A program made the translations under genes and the position numbers. A stretch of DNA of 64,000 nucleotides, taken from the NCBI GenBank assembly GCA_023053685.1, contig JALIGW010000002.1:247985356-248049355 (forward strand), given 5' to 3'. The stretch comes from Diadophis punctatus similis. Its lineage: Eukaryota; Chordata; Lepidosauria; Squamata; Dipsadidae. Positions within the stretch are counted from its first letter, which is position 1. Every line of letters begins with the position of its first letter. The notes under the pieces were generated by a model that saw nothing but the letters and a program-made list of their open reading frames with translations, did not search any database and was not told the origin of the DNA. Below, one piece after another: positions 32,706 to 43,700 of this stretch.

Positions 32706-33660
32706 ACCAAGAGATCCAAGTTCAAATATCCATTCAATCATAAAATTCTGTTATTGATTTGCATCAATCATAAATTCTTAGTACTGCAGTGGGTTATCAA
32801 CAAATATATCTGGAAGTATTGGTGATAGATTATACAATTGCAAATATATGCACACAGACAGAAATGCAAATGCACACACTTACAAATGTATATATGTGGG
32901 AAATCCATGTTTTTTCAGCCTGAAAAAATGTCCCAAAATGATTGAAGTCAAACCATCTGAGCTAATTTTAGAGATGTGGAGGCTTTAATTGATGAAATGA
33001 TGCTTAAAGTCTCTGCAAGATTTGAAGCACCAGTTTTGCCCATGGTAGTTCTCAGCTCCAAATAAGGGTGGAAAATATTGTCCACAATCCCTCTGGGGCA
33101 TCCCCATTCCAGTAGTCCTCACTTACTGCCTGCATTTGAGAATGGCACCTGTGTCACTAAGCGGACCGATCAGGAAGCATGATGTCACATGACAGTGCCA
33201 ACTTACATCTGTTCCTCTGCAGTTGTTAAGCAAATCACTGTGGGTTGTTAAAGACAATGTCACATGACTGTGGTTTCTAATTTCCTGCTGGCATCCCCAC
33301 TGATTTTGCTTGTGTGAAGCTAGCTGGGCAGGTCACAAATGGGGATCCTGTGACCATCATAAATGTGCACCGGTTGGCAGAACCCAAATTGGTGCAACTC
33401 CTTTTCCTGCATCTTCATAACCACAGGCTCAGTGAACAAGTGGTAAGTGAGGACTACCTATACAACTGAACATCCTGAAAGTTCCTCATTAGCTATTTTT
33501 AAAAAAGTGCTGGCTTAAGTACAGTTGAACCTGGTTAATACATGGATGAGGCGCCAATAAGAAATTCCATGCTGCTTGGCTAGATATGGAAGTAAAAAAA
33601 GGAAAATCCCAATGCCAGATCAGTCTGTTATTGTTGCCAAGAAAACAGCAGGTCCATAAG
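32706..33660. other. ZNFe upstream unit sequence with ancestral TIR repeat
   Basis: Matches the introns of the other units. Bases 33112-33468 form the best copy of the repeat with complementary ends agtagtcctcacttac and gtaagtgaggactacct; the same repeat is at 6895, 15690, 43974, 51588 and 61495. No coding potential. Confidence 0.6.
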
Positions 33661-34390
33661 AGAATAATAGAAGTTGGAAGGGACCTTGGAGATCTTTAAC
33701 TTGTTGCTTGTATCCTTACTATTTATATTAATATTGATTGTTTCCTGATTGCTTACTTGAACCCTATGACAACCATTCTTGACAAATGTATCTTTTCTTT
33801 TATGTACACTGAGAGCATATGCACCCAAGACAAATTCCTTGTGTGTCCAATCACACTTGGCCAATAAAGAATTCTATTCTATTCTATTCTATTCTATTCT
33901 ATTCTATTCTATTCTATTCTATTCTATTCTATTCTATTCTATTCTTGAGCAGGGGGTTGGACTAGATGACCTACAAGGTCCCTTCCAACTCTAATAAATC
34001 TAAAATCTAAATCTAATCTAAAAATCTATTCTATTCTATTCTATTCTATTCTATTCTATTCTATTCTATTCTATTCTATTCTATTCTATTCTATTCTATT
34101 CTATTCTATTTTATTCCAATCCCCTGCTGAGGCAGGAGACTCTATACCATTCTGGACAAATGGCTGTCCGATCTCTTCTTAAAAACCTCCAGTGATGAAG
34201 CACCCACAACTTTTGCAGACAAGCTATTCCATTTGTTCTAATGGACAGGGACTTTCTCTTAATTCTAGGTTAGGTCTCTTTTTATAAGTCTCCATCTGTT
34301 ACTTCGTTTTCTGCTCTCCGGCGCTTTGAAGAACAGGTAAAATCTCGCTTCTATGTGACAGCCACTCAAATTTGAAAGAGTGCTATCGTC
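33661..34390. mobile_element. CR1 tail invaded by a Rex1-type LINE tail
   Basis: 33661-33700 and 34112-34390 are minus-strand CR1 3' end. Between them, 33700-33877 is the 3' tail of a Rex1-like LINE in plus orientation (gacaaattccttgtgtgtcc, aatcacacttggccaataaa), followed by ATTCT arrays and a short plus-strand CR1 terminus (ggttggactagatgac at 33954). Confidence 0.75.
33878..34112. repeat. ATTCT microsatellite, two blocks
   Basis: Pentanucleotide arrays at 33878-33945 and about 34026-34112, separated by a CR1 3' terminus and a diverged aatctaaaatcta stretch. They follow a LINE 3' tail that itself ends aagaattct. Confidence 0.95.
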
Positions 34391-34395
34391 TAAAC

Positions 34396-34532
34396 CAGGG
34401 GTGTCAAACTCAGGGCGTCACATTGTCGTCACGTGACATAACCCAACTTCACACACCCCTTCGCTAAACCGGGGGTGGATGTGGCCAGCGCATGATGCAT
34501 CCGGCCCACGGGCTGCAAGTTTGACACCCCTG
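34396..34532. mobile_element. hAT MITE, 'gtgtcaaact' family
   Basis: Ends caggggtgtcaaact and agtttgacacccctg. Flanks gtctaaac and atccaaac are a decayed 8-bp duplication. Confidence 0.85.
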
Positions 34533-34542
34533 ATCCAAACAG

Positions 34543-34985
34543 AAACTCTCCACGTGGCATTTTAGTATAGATGTCATGGTTCCGAGTAATGCTAATTAAT
34601 TCAGCTAGAGTCATTTCGAGAGTTGACACCAACAACTGAAGCCTCGCTGCAGCCCAACCAAGCTGGCTCTTCCGTACACCAGTCTCTGTTCCCCAAAATG
34701 CTCTGCAGGCAGTTATTAGCGCTCCCAGGTCTGTCACTTAACCTGAAATTCTGCTATCTTTCTAAATATTATCACAGAACCCCCTTGGTTTCTATGGAAA
34801 CCTGTTTGTAAAAAACAGTGGAAAGTTTCTTTTTCAGGATTATTGATTATACAACAAGTAAAAGAACTAAAATAAAAATTGAAAACCTTTGCAGACACGC
34901 CTGTTCAGTTACATGGGCAGAGAGAAACAGGGATGCAGCAGTCACCAGAAAAGGAATCTGGGCATGTAAGAAGGGCAGGTTCAAT
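34543..34985. repeat. Interspersed repeats R1 and R2 (class unknown)
   Basis: 34543-34800 is the inverse of 55547-55629 plus 55889-55970 and shows the uninterrupted site (ggaacagagactggtg, read on the minus strand). 34850-34985 matches 56650-56795 and the inverse of 62460-62640 (gggatgcagcagtcaccaga). Probably parts of a larger element. Confidence 0.6.
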
Positions 34986-35945
34986 TTGCAGATGACTCTA
35001 AACTGACAGGAATAGCCAACAACCCAGAAGACAAGCTCAAGATCCAAAAAGTTCTTGACAAACTTGAACAATGGGCCCTATCCAACAAAATGAATTTCAA
35101 TGTGGAGAAAAGCAAAGTTTTACATTTAAGCAGGAAAAATCAAAGGTATTAGTACAGATCAGGTGAGACCTGGATCAAAAACAGTAACTGTGAGAGGGAC
35201 CTTGGAGTCTTAGTGGATGATCACTTGAATATGAGCCATCAGTGTGCAGCAGCAGCCAAAAAACTGAATACAATCCTGGGTTGTATGAACAGAAGCATTG
35301 AGTCAAGATCATGTGAAGTATTACTACCGCTTTATGAAACCCTAGTAAGACCACACCTGGAATACTGCAACCGATTTTGGTCACTATACTACAAAAAAGA
35401 TGTTGAGACTTTTGAAAAAGCTCAGAGAAGAACAATTAAGATGATTGAAGGCCTTGAGACTAAAACATATGAGGATTTGGGTATGGCTAGTCCAGCGGTA
35501 AAATGCTCCCGGTTCGGCCGGGCTGGTCGGTCGTCGTAGATCCGATAGCGATCGCAGCGCGAGGCTTCCTCCACCCGCCTGGATGCCGCCATTTGGGTTC
35601 TTTTACCCTCTGTGTATGTGCAGAACGCTTTGCGCATGCGCAGAGGGTAAAAGAACCCAAATGGCGGCGTCCAGGAGGGTGGAGGAAGCCTCGCACTGCG
35701 ATCGCTATCGGATCTACGACGACCGACCGGCCTGCCCGAACCGGGAGCATTTCACCCTAGGGCTTGTCTAAAGAAAAGAAAAACTAGGGGGTGACATGAT
35801 AGCAGTAGTCCAGTATTTGAGGGGCTGCCCCAAAGAAGAGGCGGTCAAATTATTCTCCAAAGCACCAGAGGGCAAGACAAGAAACAATGGATGGAAACTA
35901 ATTAAGGAGAGAAACAACCTGGAATTAATGAGAAACTTCATCCTA
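34986..35945 (+). mobile_element. CR1 ORF2 fragment split by a palindrome
   Basis: Plus-strand CR1: LTGIANNPEDKLKIQKV..., QCAAAAKKLNTILGCMNRS, LYETLVRPHLEYCNRFW, then after the insertion (35493-35760) DMIAVVQYLRGCP and TRNNGWKLIKERNN. Ends about 35945. Confidence 0.9.
35493..35760. mobile_element. 268-bp CpG-rich palindromic hAT-like element
   Basis: Ends cagcggtaaaatgctcccgg and ccgggagcatttcacc, flanked by ggctagtc and ggcttgtc (7 of 8 match). The arms are near-perfect complements over the whole length. The centre is tttgggttcttttaccctct with gcgcatgcgc. Inserted in CR1. Confidence 0.85.
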
Positions 35946-36590
35946 TTTTCATGTTCAAAATATCAACATGCAGATGATATCACTCTAATGCAGGGGTCGG
36001 CAACCTTAAACACTCAAAGAGCCATTTGGACCGGATTCCCACAGAAAAGAAAACACCGGGAGCCACAAAACCCTTTTGACATCTAAAATGAAGATAACAC
36101 TGCATATATCGTTTTTTACCTTTATGTTATGTATAAAAAAAACTATAGTGTGTTGCATTGATGAAATCAATGACCTGCTACAGAGAAAACACAATTTTAT
36201 TTCTCTGCATGCAACAAAAACATTTTGAACTCCGAAAAAAAGGATGGGTCGAAAAGCTCAATAAAACACGTGCTGGCCGGTGTCACACATTGGCGGTTGT
36301 GACGCATATTTTGAGCGACAGGGAGCCGCAGGAGAGGGATGGAAGAGCCACATGCGGCTCCAGAGCCGCGGGTTGCAGACCCCTGCTCTAATGGCAGAAA
36401 ATGAAGAGGAACTAAAGAGCCTCTTAATGCAGGTGAAGAAGGAAAGTGTTGAGAGCTGGCTTGAAACTCAACATTAAGAAAACTAAGATCATGGCATCTG
36501 TCCCTCTCAATTCCTGGCAAATAGATGGGGGAAGAAATGGAGGTAGTGACAGATTTATTTGATCCCTGACGGATCAGAGACAATGATTGT
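35946..36590 (+). mobile_element. BovB (RTE) LINE reverse-transcriptase fragment
   Basis: Plus-strand KYQHADDITLM continues after an insertion as AENEEELKSLLMQVKKESVE, then KTKIMAS and SWQIDGG. This matches the catalytic YADD region of BovB, with Tyr changed to His (HADD). The hAT element 35991-36385 interrupts the motif region. Confidence 0.88.
35991..36385. mobile_element. Non-autonomous hAT element, 395 bp
   Basis: Ends caggggtcggcaacct and gggttgcagacccctg, perfect 8-bp duplication ctctaatg (35983-35990 and 36386-36393). The interior is AT-rich with a gagccgcaggag / gcggctccagagcc region near the right end, as in Charlie-type hAT elements. Confidence 0.93.
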
Positions 36591-36596
36591 GGTGAT

Positions 36597-36867
36597 TTAT
36601 TTATTTATTTATTTATAAACGCTCTTATAGGCCGCCCAATCCCGTGGGACTCAGGGCGGCGTACAACATGGATAAGAAACGTACAGTACAAAAACAGTGA
36701 TAACAATTTAAAAATTAAAAACATTATTAGGACATTATTAAAAACACCATTCATGGGGGAATCTGATCTTCTTATTCACCTCGCCTGCCGGAAGAGCCAT
36801 GTTTTTATGGCTTTACGGAAGGCCAGTAGAGTGAGGATAGTCCGGATCTCTGGTGGGAGATTTGTGG
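36597..36867 (-). mobile_element. L2 3' end fragment
   Basis: Minus-strand L2 tail (complement of gccgccctgagtcccacggg) and end of ORF2 (FRKAIKTWLF region near 36800-36820). 5'-truncated. Confidence 0.85.
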
Positions 36868-36969
36868 TAAATAAGAAGCCATTCTAAACTTTATACAAGT
36901 TAAATGCAATACTAGATTGTTAACAAAGTGCTTTGATATTTAACTTTGTTGCTGGTTCACCTATTACGT

Positions 36970-38634
36970 TGCCTTTATATATCGTAGATAGATGAATATC
37001 AAATTGGTTGTAAATAGGAGTTTATACATTTTAGGCCTGCTTCAGAAAGGGAGGAAAGTAATAATGTTCCAATATATTTATGAATATTCTAGTGGGGGGA
37101 TAACATAGATAAATCTGTTTTTGTCTTTTTTAATGCACATTTTTCTTTTTAAATGTTTTGTCTATCCTTGTTTTGTTTTTGAAAATTTTTTTTTCTCTTT
37201 TGGGAGTTTGTACTTTGTATTAATTTTCTGAATAAAATATTTTTTTTAAAAAAAAAGTCCCCTTACCAGAAGCAAGTTTATGAGGCTGCTTTGTACGTGT
37301 TTTCTAAACGGCCTCTAAATTCATAGAAGCATAGCATCATGGGATTGGTTGTATTGTACAGCAGCAGTGTAAAGTGGTTCTATCTCTTGCTGTTGTATTG
37401 ATATTATTTCTGTTGATGCAGCCTAGGATTGCATTGGTTTTTTTTGGCAGCTGCAGCACAATACTGCAGCTGGGGCCGCATTCTACCTCATACTTCCCTT
37501 CGACCGGTCAGGTCCCACAGAGTGGGTCTCCTCCAGGTCCCGTCAGCCAAACAGTGCCGACTGGCGGGGCTTAGGGGGAGGGCCTTCTCTGTAGGAGCCC
37601 CTGTTCTCTGGAACCGACTTCCCCCAGAGATCTGAATTATCCCCACCTTGCTGGCCTTCCGAAAAGCCATTAAACCATGGCTCTTCCTGCAGGCAGTTAT
37701 GAGACAATTCACTTCTTAGGTCTCCCCCACGTATGTATGGTGTTGTATGTTTTTTAATAAATTCTTTTTTAAATTGTTATTAAATATTTTATATTGTTTA
37801 GTGGTTCTTGACATGTTGTACGCCGCCCTGAGTCCCCAGAGAGTAGGGCGGCATATAAGCACTGTAAAATAAAATAAAATAAATGAAATAAAAAATGCTG
37901 TTTCAAGTGGTACTTGTCCAATTATCATGTGCCACAGGGATACATGGCTTGCCCTTTTGGAGTTCTGTGGGAGGCAGCCACCCACAATTTCTTAACACGG
38001 TTTACAAAATGTTAAGGCAGCAAAACAGAATAGTCTGTCCCACTCCCATGCGACAATGACCCAGAAGCAGCCATTTTGACACAGAGGCAGGCATGGCAAA
38101 ATGGCAGTTGCTTCCACCAGTCTACCACATGGCCCAGGGATGAATCCTAGGCACAGACCCAAAAGTTGAAGTAGGGGAGGCTAGGACTCAAAAGAGATTC
38201 CCCCAGCCCTTAGTTACTATTCCGTTTAATGAGGTGCACATTTATTTCACAGCTTCATTGGGGAGAGCAGGGGGTGAGAGTATTTAAGCAAGGTAATCTC
38301 GCTTAACAACCATTGCAACATACAGCCATAATTGGCAGGCCCCATTACGGTTGTATCTCGAGAACTACTTCTATGGTGGCTGGGGTATTATGGGGCTCAA
38401 AATCTGGAGGACACCAAAGTAGAATACGAAACTCCACATGTTGGAATTCCATGATCAATATACAAAAAACACCACCAAAAACATTTTTGAGGAATTCCAC
38501 AACTTCTGCAAAGGAAATATCCAGAAACGTCTGCTGATAATCAGAAACAGGTAGTTAGACTTTATCGAACTAAGGTTTTTTTCTATCCAGCTACAAGTCT
38601 AATACTGAGATGTATTTGAGTTCAGAAGTGAAAT
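36970..38634. other. 3' flank of ZNFd
   Basis: Homologous to 1-1616 (unit signature near 36980; CR1 piece 37340-37466; 37894-38634). An L2 3' end (37467-37893) is inserted compared with unit 1. No gene. Confidence 0.65.
37467..37893 (+). mobile_element. L2 3' end
   Basis: Plus-strand end of ORF2 (RPVRSHRVGLLQVPS, then RGRAFSVGAPVLWNRLPPEI) and the 3' tail tgtacgccgccctgagtccc with aaaat run. Absent from the matching position in unit 1 (about 498), so it inserted after these units split. Confidence 0.9.
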
Positions 38635-41076
38635 TCAAGCTTTCTCCAAACTCATCAACTTTTGACACGAGTGGATTTCCTTGTGGGCAATAAGAGACGA
38701 TTTATGCCTGAAACATTGTTCACAGAGAGGACATTTGAAAGGTTTCTCTCCTGTGTGTGTCATCTGGTGTCTCGCAAGGTGGAAATTTTTAATGAAACTT
38801 TTTCCACAATCGGGACATTCAAAGGGTTTCTCTCCTGTGTGAGTCCTCTGGTGTATCACCAGGTTGGAATTCTGACTGAACCTTTTGCCACAAACAGGAC
38901 ATTCAAAGGGTTTCTCTCCTGAATGAGTCCTCTGGTGCATCACCAGGCTAGAATTAACACTAAAATGTTTCCCACAATCATGACATTCATAGGGTTTTTC
39001 TCCTGTGTGAGTCCTCTGGTGTTTCACCAGGTTGGAATTCTGACTAAAACTTTTCCCACAAAAAAGACATTCAAACGGTTTCTCTCCTGTGTGAGTCCTC
39101 TGGTGTATCACCAGGCTGCAGTACTGACTGAAACTTTTCCCACAAATAGGACATTCAAAAGGTTTCTCTCCTGTGTGAGTCCTCTGGTGTATTACCAAGC
39201 TAGAATTGAGACTGAAATATTTTCCACAGTCAATACATTGAAAAGGTTTTTCTCCTGTGTGAGTCCTCTGGTGTTTCACCAGGCAGGAATTCTGACTGAA
39301 ACTTTTCGTACAATCAGGACACTCAAAGGGTTTCTCATCCATGTGAGCCCTCTGGTGTATCACCAGGCTGGAATTGAGACTAAAACATTTCCCACAATCA
39401 ACACATTCAAAGGATTTCTCTCCTGTGTGAATCCTTTGGTGTTTCACCAGGCTGGAATTGTGACTGAAACATTTCCCACAATCAGGACATTCAAAGGGTT
39501 TTTCTCCTCTGTGAGTCGTCTGGTGTATCACCAGGCTGGAATTGTGACTGAAACTTTTCCCACAAACAGGACATTCAAAGGATTTCTCTCCTGTGTGAGT
39601 CCTCTGGTGTATCACCAGGCTGGAATTGTGACTGAAACTTTTCCCACAAACAGGACATTGATATGGTTTCTCTCCTTTGTGAGTCCTTTGGTGTTTCACC
39701 AGGCTGGAATTGTGACTGAAGCTTTTCCCACAATCAGGACATTCAAAGGGTTTCTCTCCTGTGTGAGTCCTCTGGTGGTTCACCAGGCTGCAGTACCGAC
39801 TGAAACTTTTCCCACAAATAGGACATTCAAAAGGTTTCTCTCCTGTGTGAGACCTCTGGTGTATGACCAGGCTGGAACTGTGACTGAAATGTTTCCCACA
39901 ATCAGGACACTCATAGGGTTTTTCTCCTGTGTGAATCCTCTGGTGATTCACCAGGTTGGAATTCTGTGTGAAACTTTTGCCACAATCTGGGCACTCATAT
40001 GGTTTCTCTCCTGTATGAGTCCTCTGGTGATTCACTAGGTGGGATTTGTGATTGAAACTTTTCCCACAATCTGGACACTCATGCAGTTTCTCCCCTGTGT
40101 GAGTCCTCTGGTGGTTCACCAGGTGAGAATTCTGACTGAAACGTTTCCCACAATCCAGACACTCATACGGTTTCTCTCCTGTGTGAGTCCTCTGGTGATT
40201 TACTAGGTGGGATTGATGAATGAAACTTTTCCCACAATCTGGGCATTGGTGCAGTTTCTCTCCTGTGTGAGTCCTCTGATGTATTACCAGGTCATAATTC
40301 TGACTGAAACTTTTCCTACAATCAGGACATTCAAATGCTTTCTCTCCTGTGTGAGCGCTCTGATGTTTCATGAGGCTGGAATTGTGACTGAAACCTTTCC
40401 CACAATCAGGACATTCAAAGGGTTTGTCTCCTGTGTGTGACTTTAGGTGTCTCGTGAGGTGAAATTTTCGGATGAAACTTTTCCCACAATCAGGACATTC
40501 AAATGATCTCTCCCCTGTGTGAGTCCTCAGATGATTCACTATGTGGGATTTTTGACTGAAACTTTTACCACAAACTGGACACTCATACGGTTTCTCTCCT
40601 GTGTGAATCCTTTGGTGATTCACTAGATGGGATTTCTGACTGAAACTTTTCCCACAATCTGGGCATTCATGCAGTTTCTCTCCTGTGTGAGTCCTTCGGT
40701 GTATCACCAGGTCGTAATTTCGACTGAAACTTTTCCCACAATCGGGACATTCAAAGGGTTTGTCTCCTGTGTGTATCCTCTGGTGTCTTGTGAGGTGAAA
40801 TTTTCTAATGAAACTTTTGTCACAGTCTGGACATACATATGAATTCTTTATTCTGTGAGTCCTCTGGTGGTTCATCAGATGGCAATTCTGACTGAAACTT
40901 TTCCCACAATTTAGACACTTATATGATTTCTGCCCAATATAAATCCTCTGGTGTTTCACCAAGTTGACCTGCATGCTAAAGCTCCATTCCTGTATGAGTC
41001 CTTCCATCAAGCACAAGGGAGCTGTTTTGATCAAAGCTTTTGCCACATTCAGAATATTTGTATGGCTTTTCTCCAA
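38635..41076 (-). CDS. ZNFd: 27-finger C2H2 zinc-finger protein
   Basis: Encodes 813 residues with 27 tandem C2H2 fingers (residues about 50 to 805) and a natural-looking end ([14 protein letters not shown]...LEKA). Expected to be a nuclear sequence-specific DNA-binding protein; the target is unknown. Fingers keep CxxC...HxxxH throughout. Blocks of fingers repeat internally: finger 2 resembles 6 and 26 ([22 protein letters not shown]), and 3-4 resemble 8-9. Fingers 1-12 are rich in KSHLVNH helices and 13-25 in HNSSLV or QNSNLV. The first 50 residues ([17 protein letters not shown]...) are a frameshifted reading of an old finger, after a small deletion at about 40970-41000, so this Met may be the true start or the protein may start elsewhere. 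The only unit with a full-length array; the best candidate for a working gene. Confidence 0.92.
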   Translation of the reverse strand: MEKSHTNILNVAKALIKTAPLCLMEGLIQEWSFSMQVNLVKHQRIYIGQKSYKCLNCGKSFSQNCHLMNHQRTHRIKNSYVCPDCDKSFIRKFHLTRHQRIHTGDKPFECPDCGKSFSRNYDLVIHRRTHTGEKLHECPDCGKSFSQKSHLVNHQRIHTGEKPYECPVCGKSFSQKSHIVNHLRTHTGERSFECPDCGKSFIRKFHLTRHLKSHTGDKPFECPDCGKGFSHNSSLMKHQSAHTGEKAFECPDCRKSFSQNYDLVIHQRTHTGEKLHQCPDCGKSFIHQSHLVNHQRTHTGEKPYECLDCGKRFSQNSHLVNHQRTHTGEKLHECPDCGKSFNHKSHLVNHQRTHTGEKPYECPDCGKSFTQNSNLVNHQRIHTGEKPYECPDCGKHFSHSSSLVIHQRSHTGEKPFECPICGKSFSRYCSLVNHQRTHTGEKPFECPDCGKSFSHNSSLVKHQRTHKGEKPYQCPVCGKSFSHNSSLVIHQRTHTGEKSFECPVCGKSFSHNSSLVIHQTTHRGEKPFECPDCGKCFSHNSSLVKHQRIHTGEKSFECVDCGKCFSLNSSLVIHQRAHMDEKPFECPDCTKSFSQNSCLVKHQRTHTGEKPFQCIDCGKYFSLNSSLVIHQRTHTGEKPFECPICGKSFSQYCSLVIHQRTHTGEKPFECLFCGKSFSQNSNLVKHQRTHTGEKPYECHDCGKHFSVNSSLVMHQRTHSGEKPFECPVCGKRFSQNSNLVIHQRTHTGEKPFECPDCGKSFIKNFHLARHQMTHTGEKPFKCPLCEQCFRHKSSLIAHKEIHSCQKLMSLEKA

Positions 41077-41546
41077 TGTGAATCATTTCATGCATAATCA
41101 GCCATGATTTGAAGTCTGTACTTTCCCCACAATATGCATATCGATGGAGCTTTTCCACCATGTGTGATACCTGGTTTAGCGGTGCTTTGATTGCAGCTAC
41201 TGTTCCCTTCCTCACAGGGCGAGGTCTGCATTACTGTCTGCCCTATGTGGCTGTTCAATTGACCTTTTCCTCCCCACTGACTTTCAGACATTGACCTCTT
41301 TTTCTGAATGGAAAAATAATCTCCCTTGACTTTTCATGAAACGTATCCTTGATTTCCGCATACTCCACATTTTCCAGCTCAAAATCTCTCCTTAATTTTC
41401 TCTCCTTTGTCTCTCACCTACTGGGGAAGGAGAAGAACTGTGTGGAGGAAACTGAAAATATTTTGATTTCTGGCTTGATTTGTTTTCCTTTTCAAAGTTG
41501 CTTGTTATTCTGTTTTCCAGACTGCTCTTACTGGCATCCTCTTTGT
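41077..41546 (-). pseudogene. Linker part of ZNFd finger exon, frame-broken
   Basis: From the acceptor TTTTACAG (exon start about 41546), a frame opens with KEDASKSSLENRITSNFEKE and runs about 48 codons, then breaks. Later pieces read ELENVEYAEIKDTFHEK, EEGNSSCNQSTAKPGITH and the leader fingers [18 protein letters not shown] and [20 protein letters not shown], each in a different frame. If transcribed it could act as 5' UTR to the array ORF. The acceptor is conserved in all five units. Confidence 0.65.
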
Positions 41547-41609
41547 CTGTAAAATTCAAGGAAAAGTGTAACTTTAATTATTTATAAAACGGTTATAAGA
41601 TGTCAAAAA

Positions 41610-41680
41610 AGGAAAAAAGTATACATTACATTATACATTATACATGCCACATTATACATTATACATGCCACAATGCTAGA
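41610..41680. repeat. Short tandem repeat (attatacattatacatgccac)
   Basis: Two to three units of approximately 20-25 bases containing ttatacattatacatgcc. Only in the ZNFd unit. Confidence 0.7.
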
Positions 41681-41926
41681 ATAGCTTCTTATAATAGTTA
41701 TGATTCATTTGACACACTGAAGATTACCGAGATCCAAGTTCACGTAGCCATTCAATCATGAAATTCTCTTTTTGACTTGAATCAATCACAAATTCTTAGT
41801 ATGGCAATTATTGGGTAGAATCTCTGTAATTAAGATGAATAGAACATAGAACATAGAATAAGAGAACTGGAAGGTACCTTGCAGATGTTCTGGTCCAAAC
41901 CCCTGCTCAAGCAGGAGACCCAATAT

Positions 41927-42360
41927 CAGTGATGGCAAACCTTTTTTTGCTCGGGTGCCAAAAGGGCGCCCACACCCATAATGCAATGCCCCCCCACGCG
42001 CTCATGCACGCAGGCCTCACTGAAGCCTCTGGACTTCCAGTAGGCCTGTTGGGCCGTTTTTCACCCTCCCCAGGCTTTAGTCTGGGGAGGGCGAAAAACG
42101 GCCCAACAGGCCTACCGGAACTTCATTTCCAAACTTCTGGTAGGCCCATTGGGCTCATTTTTCGCCATCCACAGGCTCCAGAGGCTTTCCTGAAGCCCAG
42201 GGAGGGTGAAAAAGGCCTCCCCCACCCTCCAGAAGGCTGAAAATCAGCTGGCCAGCATGCACATGCGCGCTGGAGCTGATATAGGGCAACGCCTCGTGTG
42301 CCCTCAGATTTGGCCCCACGTGCCACCTGTTGCATGCGTGCCATAGATTCGCCATCACGG
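41927..42360. mobile_element. hAT element, 'cagtgatggc' family, 434 bp
   Basis: Ends cagtgatggcaaacc and gattcgccatcacgg. Flanks cccaatat and tcctatat form a decayed duplication. Internal inverted segments (cccaacaggcctaccgg and gtaggcctgttgggcc) and a CpG-rich right part. Relatives at 60932 and 62713. Confidence 0.85.
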
Positions 42361-42471
42361 TCCTATATCATTTCAGACAAGTGGCTATCGAGTCTGGTTT
42401 TGAAAACCTCCAGTGATGGAACACACACACCTTTTGAAGGCAAGCTATTCCTTTTGTTGATTCCTCTAATC

Positions 42472-42607
42472 CAGGGGTGTCAAACTCGAGTCGTCATGCT
42501 TGTCATCACGTGATGTACTGTTACTTTTTTCCCATTCGCTAAACCAGGCATGGCCATGACCAGCACGTGACGCCTCCGGCCCGTGGGCCACGAGTTTGAC
42601 AGCCCTG
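42472..42607. mobile_element. hAT MITE, 'gtgtcaaact' family
   Basis: Ends caggggtgtcaaactcg and cgagtttgacagccctg, perfect 8-bp duplication ctctaatc. Inserted in CR1. Confidence 0.93.
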
Positions 42608-42729
42608 CTCTAATCGTTAGGAATGTTCTCTTTAGTTCTAGGTTGCTTCTCTCCTTAGTTTCCATCCATTGTTACTTCTATTGGAACACTGCTATCATGT
42701 CTCCGCTAGTCCTTCTCATTAGACTAGAC

Positions 42730-42864
42730 CAGGGGTAGGCAAAGTTGGCTCTTCTATGACTCGTGGACTTCAACTCCCAGAATTTCTGAGCCAATCATGC
42801 TAGCTTAGGAATTCTGGGAGTTGAAGTCCACGAGTCATAGAAGAGCCAACTTTGCCTAGCCCTG
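42730..42864. mobile_element. Palindromic hAT MITE
   Basis: 135-bp palindrome with ends caggggtaggcaaag and ctttgcctagccctg, perfect duplication gactagac. The core ggacttcaactcccagaatt is shared with 23382 and others, but the ends differ. Confidence 0.93.
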
Positions 42865-42989
42865 GACTAGACATACTCAATTCCTGTAACCATTCTTTGT
42901 ATGTTTTAGCCTCCAGCACCCTAATGACCAAAGATGCATTTTCTGCTTCAGACTTTACCAATACTTGTGATACTCCATTTAAACAATGG

Positions 42990-43700
42990 CAAATGGAGAT
43001 CTCTAAGTATATCTTGCAAGAGAAAAAAAACCAAGAATTAAATATAAATTATTGCAAGACGCTAAGGAAAGAGGAGGTTGGGTTTACCAGATTTGAAATT
43101 GTACTTTGATGCTTGTTGTTTTGTCTGGCAAAATGAGTGAGTGACTCCAAATTAAGAGGTTACCTGAGCTAGAGGGCCATGAATTAAGATTTTGAAGGCA
43201 CGACTATTTATGGTATGATATGGTTAGGGAATGATATAAAGGCAATGAATTTTGGATATATAAAGAAGAGTTTTTTTATAATTTATGGTGCACATGTGAC
43301 AAACCAAAGAAATATTGGAGTAGGATACACATCTTAATACACAAGACTATTAAAGTGATATAAAAATAAAAACAGATGGTTTTCTTTTAGGTTTCATGGA
43401 TAAAGAACTTGAAAAAAAATGCAACATTGATGTTTTATATGTTGATGGCCTGAAGAATATTTATGCAAAAAAAAAGGAAGAATATTTGCATTCCCACAAT
43501 GGATGAATGGCTGCAAAACCTGGAGTTAGCAGAGTTGGTTAAATTGACTGCCTTTATTAAAGAAAAAACACAAATTAATTTTGTTTTTATATGGAAACTG
43601 TTTCTAGACTTTGTGCTTGAGGTGGAAAAATGAAACTTTGATTTGGGGTTTTGTTTGATTACATAAGTTTGTTGTTATAGAAATGGCTAGTATTATCATA
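42990..43700 (+). mobile_element. L1 LINE ORF2 fragment
   Basis: Plus-strand remnants: the region giving LPDLKLYFDACC near 43090, EWVTLK...LLELEGHELR near 43130-43190, and MDEWLQNLELAELVKLTAFIKEK near 43500-43570, as in the C-terminal half of reptile L1 ORF2. Full of indels. Confidence 0.7.

Larger units (their letters stand above)
41850..42935 (-). mobile_element. CR1 3' region with three nested hAT elements
   Basis: Minus-strand CR1 pieces: 41858-41926, 42361-42471, 42608-42729 and 42865-42935. Joined without the insertions they read as one continuous CR1 3' end (agacccaatat, then catttcagacaagtggc, then tgatggaacacacacacc, then aatgttctctttagttc, then ctcaattcctgtaacc). Confidence 0.9.
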
